Source: Gautieria morchelliformis (Eukaryota; Basidiomycota; Agaricomycetes; Gomphales; Gomphaceae). Taken from it: a stretch of 64,000 bases of DNA. Shown here one piece after another: positions 1 to 11,862 of this stretch (position 1 is its first letter; each line of letters opens with the position of its first letter). The position numbers and the translations under genes were made by a program. The notes under the pieces are model-generated. The model ran no database searches, was not told the DNA's origin, and worked only from the letters and a program-made list of their open reading frames with translations. The DNA lies in assembly GCA_015179125.1 (NCBI GenBank), contig WHVA01000127.1:124001-188000 (forward strand), read 5' to 3'.

Positions 1-540
1 TACAGCTGTGGCAACAGCGCTCTCCCAGAATGCATGAGACGTGCCAGCACTTTGTACCATGGCACATGCGGCTTCCGCGATCGTTCGGTTCGCTCTCTCA
101 GCGACGCCGTTCTGTTGCAGTGTGTGTGTCACGGTAAGTTCATGCTTTATTCCATTCTCTGCAATGTGCTGGATGAATTCCGTCGATAGGAATTCCCCCC
201 CGCGATCCGAGTGTATGGCTCGGAGCATACCTTTGTAGTGCGTGGAGATGAGCGCATGGTACTTCTTGAAGCAGTCAAAGGTGTCGGCCTTCGCTTGCAA
301 GAAGAATACCGATTTGTAGTGCATGTAGTCATCCACCAGTACGTAGTGGTAGCTATGGACCTGGATGGAGCGCGTTCGCATGGGGCCTGCGAGGTCCATG
401 TGGATTAGCTCGAACGGTTGAGTGCGGCGGTGAGTCGAGGATTTGAATTTCCTCCTTGTGGATTTCCCTAATAGGCAGCCTTCGCACGTCGATAGTGCGC
501 GTCGTGAATTTGGATCGAGTGCGCGATGCTTGAGTCATTC
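1..540 (-). pseudogene. Ty1/copia polyprotein fragment (zinc-binding end and integrase core)
   Basis: The minus strand is one open frame from about 530 to the window edge. It starts with the end of the integrase zinc-binding region (CEGCLLGKS, near 470-490), continues with the first catalytic segment (HMDLAGPM and LVDDYMHYKSVFFL), then the second catalytic Asp and its context (IHSDRGGEF, about 205-225). The catalytic Glu region follows (QQNGVAERANRTIAEAA, about 75-125). This spacing is typical of a Ty1/copia integrase, which inserts element cDNA into the chromosome. Upstream of about 540 the frame meets a stop (TGA) where the GAG-pre-integrase domain should be, so this end is truncated or decayed. 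Reverse transcriptase, if present, lies beyond the left edge. No LTR is visible. Confidence 0.88.
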
Positions 541-1171
541 CGTTGCACTGCTGTAGTAAGTACATGCATATGCAGAATGAGTTCAAACAAATTGATCCGA
601 CTAGTTAGGAGGCGTTACCAAGAAAAGTGTCTTACTCAAATTAGCTACCTGAGTGCCGCTTGCCACCCGAACAGTGCATACTGGGTAAGCGCCCAAAAGC
701 CGCAGCTTCAGGGCTCAGCTCGGGCTCTCAAAACTCAAGCAGGCCCTAGATCCCGGTCTCAGGATGGCTTTGGCCTGGCTCGGCCCGGCTTTTGGGGGCC
801 CGGCTCCTGCTTAGGCCGTGGCTGAAGCCGGGCTTTGCAGAACACTATTTTTGACTCAAGTCTGAAGTGAATGCAAGCTCGACAAGAGGCCGGAAACTTA
901 AGGGATTTGTATGTGGAATAAGACATGATGCATGAAGCTGAACATTAAGTTCGAAAACTCGATGTACTTTGTATCAGTGCAACTGAATCACAATGCAACA
1001 TCTTGAATCTGTGAGTTCTCAATGTACGAATACCTAGACTCAGGTTGTAGTGCAATTAATAGTAGTCACAAATCAGCGAAGTTGGAACTTGCATATTCTT
1101 TGATATTGCAACACATGCATGGGTCATTCTTTCAATCAGCTTGCTTATCGGTAATTGAAGCATATATTCAG
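541..1171. other. No gene recognised
   Basis: AT-rich spacer between the copia fragment and the KDZ pseudogene. It includes a GC-rich low-complexity patch at about 700-840 (runs of ggctcggcccggc type). No splice-supported coding segment and no clear terminal inverted repeat of the KDZ element was found. Confidence 0.5.
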
Positions 1172-4100
1172 CTAAATATGACTACTTTCAAGAAATTCTC
1201 CTAAACGAAGAACTTCATCATTAGCTATATCATCGTCACCGATCTCCACGTCCAAGTCCTCTTCAGCTGCGGTTGCCACCTGACCGCTTGAGCTGACCTC
1301 TGCATGGTTCTCAGTCACCTCCATGTTACCAATTCTTGTCCCTGGCGTATCTGGCCCAGCGAACCCTGGTAACCTGTAAATGGCCTGAATGTGAGCACGA
1401 TGGACATCGTTGACCCGATGTCTCGTGTTGTACAGTGATTTTACATGGGTGCTCAGCTCGGGATCTGCCTTCTTGAGTTCTTCATATGCATGCAGTAGAT
1501 GTCTATCCTCGTCATCCACCCATGTTCGCATGCGACGAATTTCCACATTGAGTCTTTGTATCTCTTCATTGGCACGGATAATCTTGAAGTACTTTGAGGT
1601 GACAAGGTGATTGGCAGCTATACTCCATGGTTTCTCCATTATATCATGACGGGAGTGCTTGAGAAGCTCGAAGTCCGCAAGCATGCCATATCCTGCGATG
1701 TCCCGATATTCCAGTTGTGGGCGAGGTGGGTCCTGCTTGGGTGCAAGCAAGTTATATTTGTCTAGGGTCGCATGCAGAGCAGCTGATCGTCGCATAATGG
1801 CCTTGGAAATGTGCTTTTGCAGCTTGTAGCCTCAACAAATGAATTCATGAGATCAATGGGTGACAGAGCTAGGTGAAACACTCACATGTCCCCATGAGAT
1901 TAGCCTTAGCAAGCTCAAATAGGCGGGCTACAATGAGGCCTTCGAGTTGTTCAACGGCATGAATGAATTCTTGATTGTTGATATATGCCGCCGCTTCTTG
2001 ATATTCAGGATGTTGGCATGTCCACCGTTCATCCAGACCCAACCGACGTTCCAAGTCCTGGACAACATTCATGGCCAGATCCAACTTACAAAGGATGCTT
2101 CGCCGCTCTGCCTCCTCTGTTCTCAGGTGGGACTCTTCCTTCACAGAAAGTGAACCTGAAGGGGCTAGACCTGCAGGTGTGTATGCAAACCATGCAACTG
2201 TCGTCATTCCTCCCCATTGTTTGCTATGCGGTATTGAAATTGAGTGTGAGGATGAAATGTTATATTTGTGACTTACTTCATGTTATTGAGCTTTTTCAAG
2301 GCTTCAACATATTCAACCTTCATCATATCCTTGGGCAGCCGCTTCGTGAGATTGGAAAGATAAGTAAACTCCTCATCACGCCATGAAACAAAATCGCCGT
2401 TGGTAAAACCATGTGCGTCCTTGAAAGCCTCGACTTCAGGCGTGTAATCCCTGATGATACCTAAAGCTTGTTGATAGTTGCTGAGCATAAAATTGGCTGT
2501 GTACAATGTGTTTGTCTAGAGATATATATAAATCATGATGGAACGTACTGAGTTTGAGGTACTTGTCATCATCCCACTGCTGGAAATGCAAGTCAATGAA
2601 TTGAAGATAGTGAAAATACGACCCGTGTCTGATGAGTCGTGCAACTGCATTTGAAGCTGAAAACAGTCACTCGCAAGTCTCGAGGTCCTCAAGCCTGAGA
2701 CCGCACAGATATATTGGGTGCCATCTGAGCTGGCACTGTCTGCCATGAGCATGACCATGGAAAGAATTCAAGGCCATGACAAGTCGCTGGGTATGGGCGT
2801 TCGCGGCCAGAGAGCTGTTCCGAACTGTTGCAGAAAATGAGCAAGCGATGTCACATCCTACGCATTGATCATCCACAAAGACTTTCAGAATTTTGTCAAG
2901 TGTTTCCAGGCCATACTTACAGTTCGCCGCTCTTGCTCATCTCCACAAAGCTCTGCACAAGACCATGGCGGCACGCACACACAAACCCGCCTGTCTGTTC
3001 AAACACTTTGACCCTGTCTTCAGAAATCGTGTTGGCGGCAGCCCAATTGCCTGTGCACACGGTGTCATCCTTCCTGAATGGAGATGCTTCATTTCCTGCA
3101 TCCAGTGTCATTTTATTTGATGTCCAAGATTTTACCGCCTTACCGCGCGGGTGGTGAACATCATCCTTGAAACGGTCCACCTCAGAGGGAGGTATATGGT
3201 AGTCACTGTGAAATATGCGTTCATCAGTGTTCCCAGCACCATCAATGCGCTTGAGGGACATGTTGCCATCCATAGCCTGAAGTCACGCTGGAACCAGTGC
3301 CGGTTCATCTTCAAGCTATACAGAATGAGCGAACCGAACAAGGGATGAAAATAAAATCACACCTTGTAGCTGCAAGGAGGGCAGGCATTAAGCAGACGCC
3401 AGTTGGGGCCGTCCCACCCGAGCTTCTTGTTCGTGAGTTCTCGAACACGTCGCAGGAGATCCAAATAAACATCAAATGTGTCAGAAAGCTGTACTCTAAA
3501 TGTTGGTGAATATGTGACCTGGCAAGAGTGTTATTATGAAACATAGAAGTATGAAAGGGCATAATTACATTGTGTATAGCACACAGCACCTTGCACATAG
3601 CTTGCACACTAAATCCCGGCTGTCTCCTGCAAACTTGGTGATAAAATTCAAGGCAATCAAGTGTGATTGCAACAGAGGGATAATTTGGTGAGCTGCCAAG
3701 TAAGCCTGCATGCAACAGGGTGACATTGGCAAGTTCATTGGGATCCTGGGGTATGCCACGAAGAATATCATACTCTACAACACGTCAAACATAATTAACA
3801 CTAACTCAAAAAATAGACTACCTTTGAGATCCACAATTGTGACCTGAAAGATATGGCTGGCCGCCTGCTCAGACTGCATAGGGGTCAAAGATTGGTTATA
3901 TTTGTAGTGTTTCCACCGGAGATATGCAGAGACGAGAGCTTGGGCTTGGGCTTGGGCTTCCCACTCCGAATGCACAGCTCGGTTACGATACAAACGGCTT
4001 CGTTCACCTCGTCGGTGGGAAGCACCACCAGGACGATAATAGCTAATAAGAATGATGGTAAATTATACAGTATGGAATAATAGAACAAGCTACAGCATAC

Positions 4101-4517
4101 CTTTCAAATGCTTCCCTTTGGGCGGCATCAATGGCTCTCCCACCATGGCGGCCATCAGCTTGGTTCAACTCATCTGACACATCACTGTCTCCGTCATAAG
4201 CACGAGAAATGGTTGCATTATTCTCCTCGCCATCAGCATCTTCCCAGTTGACGCCAATTTCAAGATGCGCATCTGCTATTTTCTGACGGGCCTCAGCTGT
4301 CAGGACTGTTATAATAGTCATTAGAAAATAGTATAGAACATGAGATGCAGGAGGTCTAACCATTCAGCTTTTCCTGTCGTTCCTGCTCATAGGCGAGTCG
4401 CTCTCTACGGATTTGAGTAAGATTTGTCGTGACTGTGCGTGTGCCAAGGAGACCACGATGAGCAGTATAGTTAACGTGTGAAGAAGTGAGACGACCAGTT
4501 TTTTTGTGTTTGCCCAT
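1172..4517 (-). pseudogene. KDZ (Kyakuja-Dileera-Zisupton) DNA transposase, inactivated
   Basis: A multi-exon reading from an ATG at 4517 (MGKHKKTGR) down to 1172 follows the basidiomycete KDZ transposase family. In order: an acidic/basic N-terminal region; GLLGSSPNYPSVAI and CLEFYHQVCRRQPGFS (about 3700-3600); the Cys pair in NACPPCSYK (about 3370); the MDGNMSLKR block with a probable catalytic Asp (3273); a conserved ACRHG block (about 2950); the CDIACSF Asp block (about 2850); FHGHAHGRQCQ with LEDLETCE (about 2770-2670); and the C-terminal AIYRLPGF motif before an acidic tail. The family makes DDE-type cut-and-paste transposases. Three lesions are visible. TGA stops lie at 3283-3285 (where W is expected, after EPALVPA) and at 2667-2669 (where R is expected, after DLETCE). 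A 2-nt loss at about 2917 puts the next conserved segment out of frame. GT-AG introns of about 50 nt separate the exons. Confidence 0.9.
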
Positions 4518-4779
4518 ACCAGTGTGGTCGCCGTGAGGGGCAGCGAGCAAAGTGTACCACGAGGTGGAGTCACGTGAGGCAGGTGGACGTTGGACAGGCA
4601 CGAGCCGGGACTCTGGGTTTCTCAAAGATTTTGCCGGAGGGACAGCTGAAAGCTGGTACGACTGCTGGTACACTGTACGATAGCTAAACCCCTCTACTTA
4701 GATAGGCGCAAGGTGGCGTTACTTATTAGAGCTGACAAAGGTGACGCCCAGGTGGTTATACGACTCTCTGGATGACTTT

Positions 4780-5000
4780 GCCGATCACGTACGACATTCT
4801 CCAGGGGCGGTTATCATGGGGGTTACCGCTGACTTGAAGTCAATCGTGAGTCTAGACGGTAGGAAGTCAGCTTTACTTACGTTATTTCCCCATCACATCT
4901 AGGACGCCAGTATGGCCCAGCCTTTCATTGACGTCATTATGATCTCATCAACAAAAGGACTCCATCTGTTGACGAAGAAAAGGCTATATCTGAGGCGGTA
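4780..5000 (+). pseudogene. Cytochrome P450 fossil fragment
   Basis: Short pieces in shifting plus-strand frames match a P450 of the same kind as the one at 15.5-17.4 kb. They are an RHSPGAVIMGVT-like piece (about 4790; compare FRHAAGAIIMGAV at 16.1 kb), a P-S-L-T-S piece (about 4915; compare PSFTSSLLE at 16.56 kb), and SVDEEKAISEAV (about 4970; compare DHEKAVREAGS at 16.63 kb). There is no continuous frame, no heme-binding Cys loop and no ExxR helix in the neighbourhood. It is probably a relic of a partial duplication. Confidence is moderate because each match is short, although their order and spacing agree. Confidence 0.6.
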
Positions 5001-7855
5001 TGAACTCTGTACGCTGCGCTTCTCATACATAACTGCCGATGAACTCCCATTCTAAAAGACCCCTTGTTATCTCCCATAATACAAGAAAGAAAGAACCTCC
5101 GTACAGGTCTCTCAGCATCGGAAATTCACATCGATCGGAATAAATAGTCTTTTCTCAAACAGTTCATAAGCGAGGTCCGCTCTATTGAAAAATACCATCG
5201 ATTGTCCTGGTGAGGATAAAACAATGCGAGTACCACTAAATGTCAGTAAGTGTAATCACTGCATCGCTTCGCCCAATCTGAAAACGTCTTCCAACCATGC
5301 TGAGTGGGAAGTGAGAATGCCAAAAATGTCATAATCCTGTTCCAAAACACTACTATCAGTTTACTTCACCCCATCCAATCCTTCCCACCTGCGACACATC
5401 CATGCCACTGATCCTCAGCTCCCCACTCAAACACATACCTATCCACACGACACACCACAACGTTTCCATTGCCCTGTCGACTCGACCCTGACCCAGTACC
5501 CGCGGATCCACCCCAACCTGAGACCAAGCCCGAGCCCGAGGTACATTGATGAAGGAGCTAGATGTAGAGCTGCATGCTTACATACCCTCCACACGTCTTC
5601 CTTTCCTAAACCACAATCAATGTTTCTGATACACATGACTACCTACATCCCTCCCCATTCGATAGACTAGTATCTTAGCCGCCGCTGCCTCCGGACCACC
5701 GTACCCCCGAGTCCAAACACCTCAGTCGACCCACATGTCCCCCCTCCGCTCTTCGTGCCGCAGCACACCCCGCAGCTAGATAAATAGTTCAACATGTACA
5801 TCCAAATCCCCCAGTCAATCAGAACTCACATTTTCGAAGTAACTTGGTATCTTGCGACGCACAGACTTGCGTAGTTATCGCTGAAGAGCATACACACCTT
5901 GTGTTTACTCTATCTATCTGTTTTACGATTCCACTCGATTCGACTTCAAGTAGAAGTCCGAATCTAAACCACTATTCGACCCATTATCAGCTGCTCTTAG
6001 TCTTTCACAAAAAATATTCCCCAAGATTATAAGCCCTAGGTCCTCAGGTCCCGGTGGTAGACGCAGGCCTGTAGAAGTTTATATACTGGCAACTTTCAAG
6101 CCGTGAGTCAAGCTGTGAGGGGAAGGCCCTCCCTCACCTTTAGGGACACGATTCAGAGGCGCGACCAGGAGTAGCAAGGCAACGGCCTCAGAACAGAGGT
6201 GGTGCTTATGAATGCTGCCACGCTAAGGAGGATTACGAGATTTGCCAGTGGCGAGCGGGACCAACCCATTTCTAGATGCTAGTGTACGACGATACTGCAT
6301 ATATATCTGCAGCAGTTCCAACACTCGTTATATTACTCACCGGGGAATCATGGCTCCGCCGTCATCAGTAAATCTTAACCTTATACAGACCGCTGATAGC
6401 TGAACACACAGTTCTGAGTACACTATAGCCCAACCCAGCCAACGCAGGACAGCTGTACGAGTTGTTAACCAAGCCACGGCACCAGCCCACCGCGACTCGG
6501 AGATGATTTGTCTTCTCCTGAGGGTTATACGAGTAAGTTGTGCTAGGTCAGAGGCCATAGTTTGCCATTGACAAAGAGGGGTGCTGCTTCAGACGATGGA
6601 TTCGCACCAATCCCCCAACCCCGGCACACGTGAGGCCACGCATGTCGACGTCTTCGCAAGTAAGGTGTGGTTCATTTTCGGTTTTGGTGGGACGCACACT
6701 CAAATGTGAAATCCCCGTACTTGTAGTTCTTATAGCAGGGATAATTGCACTTGCTTTTCAAAAAAAAAAACCCCTTTTGCTGGCAGTGCGAGTGGACGTG
6801 TGAGTGCCACAAGACCTCAGACGCTCGCTGTTGAGTCTGTCGTGTTGCTTGGTACCCCACCCCATCAGGGTCACCTTCGAAATTCGACTGCTGAAGCTGA
6901 AGCTTGACAATATTAATGGCATGCACACCAATACGATCGCCCTAACATCTGGCACTCACAATATGTGATACCTACATCGTAAGACACGTCACGATACGGA
7001 ACCCCATCGTACGTACCTCTCGTGCTTCCCCATTGCCCTTGGTCGCGACTCGCGCGTGACACGTGACGTGACTGCCATCATTCTGTGCAGTCAGCCTCAA
7101 CTCACGCCTTCCTTGGCGGGCTCCTCGACTTCTGCGATTCATATGTCTGCGTTGCCTCAGTATTTCCGCCTTCTGCCCGAATTCGACCCCAACTTCTATT
7201 TTTCCCTTGGGCCTCTCCCAGATCAGGGACTTTCCCACAACCGCGCTACCTCCACCTCATCCCCCATAGTCTCCACCTCCATTTCGGAAGACTTCTCATA
7301 GTCCTGACTCCGTAAAAGTTGCCTCTCTTCGACCGCCGGAGATGGGGGTATAGTGAACGCAGATGCGCTCATAGTGTTGTTCTCCTTCATCGGGTTAACG
7401 TTTGTCCGGCATTCTTCACCGCGAGTCCCGCTATGTTTTCCGGGACATTATTTCGTGTTTCGTGATGTCCGCGTCGTAAGCTATTGGGTGGCATTGATGC
7501 TCTGGGGTTAGTGGTAGGCACGTACGTCATTGATGAGGTAAGCACTGCGGCTTAGTAATGGCCCGTTTCAGAGATTAAGAATTCGGGCCAACTACATTCT
7601 CCCACGTTATGCGGACATATGTATGTGCAATTGCACGACTTTGACGGTCTGTTAGGTGCTGCTGCGAGATTCTTACATGTGCACCAGGTCCCTAAGCTTC
7701 AGATTATTCAAATGCCAAGCTCCTACCCTGTAATGAAACGCGCGATAATCAACCAATAAACCCCTCAGCATCCCAAGTCACGAATAGCTTCCTTTCTACC
7801 AGACTACAAATGTCCCGTTTACTTTACCCCAGATCTGCTTGCACATTCTAGCACC
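5001..7855. other. Long intergenic stretch, no gene recognised
   Basis: No frame here has family resemblance or a convincing exon chain; open frames are under 100 codons and of low complexity. A run of ten A's lies near 6761-6770. The last several hundred bases (about 7050-7855) have the pyrimidine-rich character of a fungal promoter/5' UTR and probably serve the MFS gene starting at 7856. Confidence 0.4.
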
Positions 7856-10399
7856 ATGGCGAGTACGGACGTCGAAGCACAGCCCCTAAGGTTTTCTGGG
7901 ACGAAAAGAAGACCAGTGAAGTGCTCCCCGTTGCCGACACAGAACAGGACGATTCGTTCATAGCCACCGTCAGTGCAGAACATCGGGATGACCCATTCTT
8001 TACCCCCTCGCTGAAGTACTCCACTGAAGAAGAAGCCAGGGTGGTTCGCATATTAGACACTCGACTATTTCCTTGGATTTTGGTTACCTCATTCGTTCTT
8101 AACATGGATAGGACTAATCATTCGAACGCGATATCTGACAACCTTCCGGCAGACTTGGGCTTTGGTATCAACCAGGTCAACACTGGCTTGATTATATATG
8201 GAATTTTATTCGCGACTTTTGCTCTATCGGGGTCTATGATCGCCAAACTTGCTGGCTCTTCGAAGTGGATCTCAATCCTGATGTTCGCTTGGTCTCTTGC
8301 TACTCTGTCCTACGCGTTGATCCAGAATCGTACGTAATGATTTATGTCTCTCTCTTTTCCTTCGCTGTAAAATGTTATAGGTTCTGGGTATTGGACCGTG
8401 CGAGCTTGGATTGCCATAACGGAAGGAGGTGCGGTTCCGGCCACATTGGTATACTTGAGTCAGTAAATTTTATGATCAAAGAGTTTGCAATTGCTTTAAA
8501 CTACCTATAGGCGGATTCTACAAAGGAAACGAACTTGCATCTCGATTGGGTTGGTTTTGGGGTGTACAGGTGCGCGATGTTGGCCACGATATGCATGTTT
8601 TCTCAAGACTGAGCGGTCTGCAGAATATTGCAAGCGCTTCGAGTGGTCTAATGGCGAGTGGGTTGCTCCAGCTCCGAGGCGTAAGAGGTCTTGAAGGATG
8701 GCGCTGGCTGTTCATAGTTGACGGTGAGTTGAGATCTTTTTCCATGAATTCTCGATAGAGGTTGGGTGTGGTCCTACAATACGAACCCTGATCTTTTCTA
8801 CAGGCATTATAAGTAAGCGTCCCCATATTCGCCCTGCTCTGCTTCTGCTTGTTCTTATTGTTACCCAGCTGCGGTTGTGTCGACCTTGACTTGGTTAGAT
8901 CCCAATTTTCTAAGCATATATAACGCTTGTCTTACTTCACACTCAAGGTTCTATCTACCGCGAAATGCCGCCACCACCAAAGGTGGACTGCGCGGTTCCA
9001 AGCCGTGGTTCAGTGAGCATCAAACTCGCATCGCAGTGACAAGAATCATCCGAGGCACGATGGTCTTTTTATGATTGCTTGGAAGAGGAACTCAATGATG
9101 TGTTTAGACGACCCAGCAAAAAGACACTACGAGTACGTGTCCGCGCCTTGTCATCTTTCATTCTAACATCAGCCATAGGACGCCGGTATCGTGGTCCGAT
9201 GTGAGAGATGCCGTGACAGATTTGGCACTTTGGGGCCACCTGATTATTACAGTACATTCTCCTTGCACCACTGAGGCAGCATTAGAAGCTGATCACGTTT
9301 AATTTAGGTCGTCGGCCTAACACCCACGGCGCCACTTAACACATGCACGTATAAAATAGCCTCGGTGTTTTTGCCTTCATCGTACTAAGTTGCGAAACAG
9401 ACTTACCGACAGTAATCAAATCCTTCAACTTCAACGTCTTCGTTGCGAATGCACTTACTGCTCCGCCGTTCGTGTTGCAATGTGTTGCGAGTGTGTCGCG
9501 TCCACGAGTCAACTCTTATTTTGCTGAATTATATCACTAATTTCTAGCGGTGTTATTGACACGGAACTCGGATAGAACCGGAGAACGTGGATTTCATGGG
9601 GCTTTTGCAGGTTGGTCATAATACGTGAACGCAAAAATAGTATAACACTTACGCTGGCGTTGATAGTCACTTGGCAACTCGTCGGGTGGATTCTTCTTCG
9701 GACTCTGCCTAGCTCTACTAGTCGAGGTGTGAAGTATGTCACATTACTCGCTATTTTCGTCTTCGGGCGCTCATGGGCTATAGGTACTTCGCTGCATTGC
9801 TTGTAGCGTCATGGCCATTTTCACATGTGTGCACTGTTACCACAACCCTTTGGTCTATAATGCCAAACTTGGTTGATTACAGCCCTTGAATATCGCATGG
9901 ATGTCTGAGAACATGGGCACTATAGGAAAGAAAACGATCGCGTCCGGTGCAGTCATCAGGTAAGAACCTCGTAGTTATACACTCAATTCTCTAATTATTT
10001 ATCCTTTGACCTTAATCTAGCTGTTCTAATATCTACGCGGCTTGTATGGCTGTAATAAGCTGTTTCATAAGATTAGGTCTGACGCACGTTATTCTAACAG
10101 GGGGGTCTCAAATATATCAAGCCAAGGATGCTCCCGGTAAGCAGCGGGATCGTCCACGCTAGCCCCTTCCATTATATAACATGATGGCTCTATCAGACTT
10201 TCGCACTGGCAATACCATCAATATCGTCTTTGCAGTAACTGCCTTGATCTTGTGGTTTGTCCAGAAATATTCATACCGCTTCGTCAACGCGCGTAGAGAG
10301 AGATTGTGGCACTCTCTTAGTGACTCTGAGAAGAAACAAGAGCTGGAACGGGCAGGGGAGCTAGGGAATAAGGCCCTTAATTTCCGCTTTACGATTTGA
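7856..10399 (+). CDS. MFS carrier, anion:cation symporter (Dal5/Tna1-like) family
   Basis: About a dozen exons joined by introns near 50 nt give a typical ACS-family MFS permease, a plasma-membrane importer of small organic anions such as allantoate- or nicotinate-like solutes (substrate not readable here). Landmarks are LDTRLFPWIL then NMDRTNHSNA (TM1 region, 8060-8130), ITEGGAVPATLVYL (about 8420-8458), YKGNELASRLGWFWGVQ (8520-8570), GLEGWRWLFIVDG (8690-8722), LWGHLII (9220-9250), LPTVIKSFNFNVFVANAL (9400-9460), LNIAWMSENMGTIGKK (9890-9940), and a C-terminal ERAGELGNKALNFRFTI tail ending in TGA at 10399. Two introns need GC donors (9055 and 9345). The ATG at 7856 is one base out of frame with the body: the C-run at about 7883-7886 lacks one base relative to a continuous reading. 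So it is either a frameshifted allele, a base-call error, or the start is elsewhere. Confidence 0.85.
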
Positions 10400-11196
10400 T
10401 ACAAAGTGGAAAGGCAATATAAGTACGCCGTAACAGGATTGTCGTACTCTGGGGCACACAATTGAGATTGCATCAGTCGAAGTAGGAACATTCACTCTGG
10501 AGAGTCCTGGATGTTCTGCAGTGGAACGCTGGATTAGGGCTAGAGGATCCGTGTCGACAGAACATCAGCCATCCAGGATATTGGCTGCACAGGTCTTAGA
10601 TTGACATCAGGACATCCAGCCTGCCGGTTGCACAGATCTTAGCTTAGGTCGAAGAAGCCGGATCCACCTGTTCTTGTGCATGTACTGCTTCTCACACATA
10701 TATAGGGCGCCAAGTATATATATGCATGTACGCAAGCTGTTTCTGCCTGCGCCTTACGCACTTTATGTTCTCACTCACCCTTGCTCGTCTCACCGAGTCG
10801 TCCCCAACCTCTACTCATCTGCACACTCGCGCTCACGCCCACCCATTTCTCTCGCGCATTTCCTCATGCACCCCGGATCGTGCTATTCCTGTTCATCTCA
10901 GCCAGCTGCCCTCGAACTTGTTATGTTACCCCGCGCGGACACAGGTACGTTCTCTTCTTTGCAGTCCCCGGTCGCGTCCTATTAGCACAGGGGTATGCTT
11001 GAGGTATGCCGACTCTCACCCACACACGCATCTGTCATTCATGTCGGGAAACAGGAGCTTCTAGCTTTCGTTACTCCACTTGACCTAGCCACTATGAGTG
11101 ATCTAGTAAAATTCTATTCGACCAATTGCTCGACCAATTGAGCTCGAAAGTTCCGGGAAGATGCTGAAGCATCTCGGGTGTCTCGCCGGTTATCAA
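10400..11196. other. Intergenic, no gene recognised
   Basis: The 3' flank of the MFS gene is followed by a stretch with imperfect short repeats ('acatccag' type phrases at 10,505-10,640) and a pyrimidine-rich segment at 10,740-10,950. Frames here are low-complexity Ser/Pro/His readings without family signal. Confidence 0.4.
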
Positions 11197-11862
11197 TCAG
11201 CTTCCTAATGTCTGCTCTGTTCTTATCTCCTTCTCCAGAACTCTTTGGGCTGCGGCAACACTCTTAGTCGTCAAATCACGCTCCCAAGAGGCAGTATAAT
11301 ATCCTGTGCACTCTTTGACGGTTTGTACTAGAAAAAACGAAATCGTGAACTTACCTGGATATCGTCGCCACGATTTGATGTCTTCCTCCACTGTTGGAAA
11401 CCGACACGGCCCCATACGGACATTTGTGTAAAGCCAACGTGAACGATTGGTGCGTTTGATATGACAGGCCAAGGCATGTGGGGCCCGAGTGTCCACATCA
11501 TGGTCTATCCAAAGCGCCTCGTCTGTTGGCTCATGAACAGAGTAGTTACGGTGTGCTTCAAGCACTTCGCTCTGATTAGAAGTACAAGACTGGTCGGAGG
11601 CACCGACTACTGTGGATGGCCGTGTGAGGGGGTGGATAAACAGACGACAGCGTGACAACGTACACTCTTCATCCACTGAACCAGGCCAGTCGCACGACGT
11701 TACGGAGGAGACGTCTGTCCAGCCCTCCTCGCAATGATCTTCAAGTTGGTCAGATTGTATGATTTCTGGACGTAATTCTGTGCAGGGTGGTGGGGAGTCC
11801 TTCACTACCTGTGCATAGGATCTCTTCGATGGCCCAGCGACTGGAGCTGTACCGGAATGCAT
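11197..11862 (-). CDS. Unrecognised protein, 221 codons
   Basis: A single minus-strand frame runs from ATG at 11862 (MHSGTAPVAGPSKRSYAQVV) to a stop at 11197. I do not recognise the family. The N-terminal third is low complexity (Pro/Ser/Asp). The second half is richer in aromatics and charged residues (SRWLYTNVRMGPCRF, SWERDLTTKS), which favours a real coding frame. There is no signal peptide, membrane segment or metal motif. Inside the frame, about 11,326-11,352, sits a 27-nt stretch that starts GTAAGT and ends TTTTTTCTAG on the coding strand. It keeps frame whether or not removed, but is shorter than any normal fungal intron. The frame is open upstream to 11997 without an ATG, so a 5' exon could exist. 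Confidence 0.4.
   Translation of the reverse strand: MHSGTAPVAGPSKRSYAQVVKDSPPPCTELRPEIIQSDQLEDHCEEGWTDVSSVTSCDWPGSVDEECTLSRCRLFIHPLTRPSTVVGASDQSCTSNQSEVLEAHRNYSVHEPTDEALWIDHDVDTRAPHALACHIKRTNRSRWLYTNVRMGPCRFPTVEEDIKSWRRYPGKFTISFFLVQTVKECTGYYTASWERDLTTKSVAAAQRVLEKEIRTEQTLGS

Noticed and set aside
10674..11064. Several overlapping plus-strand frames
   Set aside because: Low-complexity pyrimidine-rich DNA giving Ser/Pro/His/Arg strings in all three frames.
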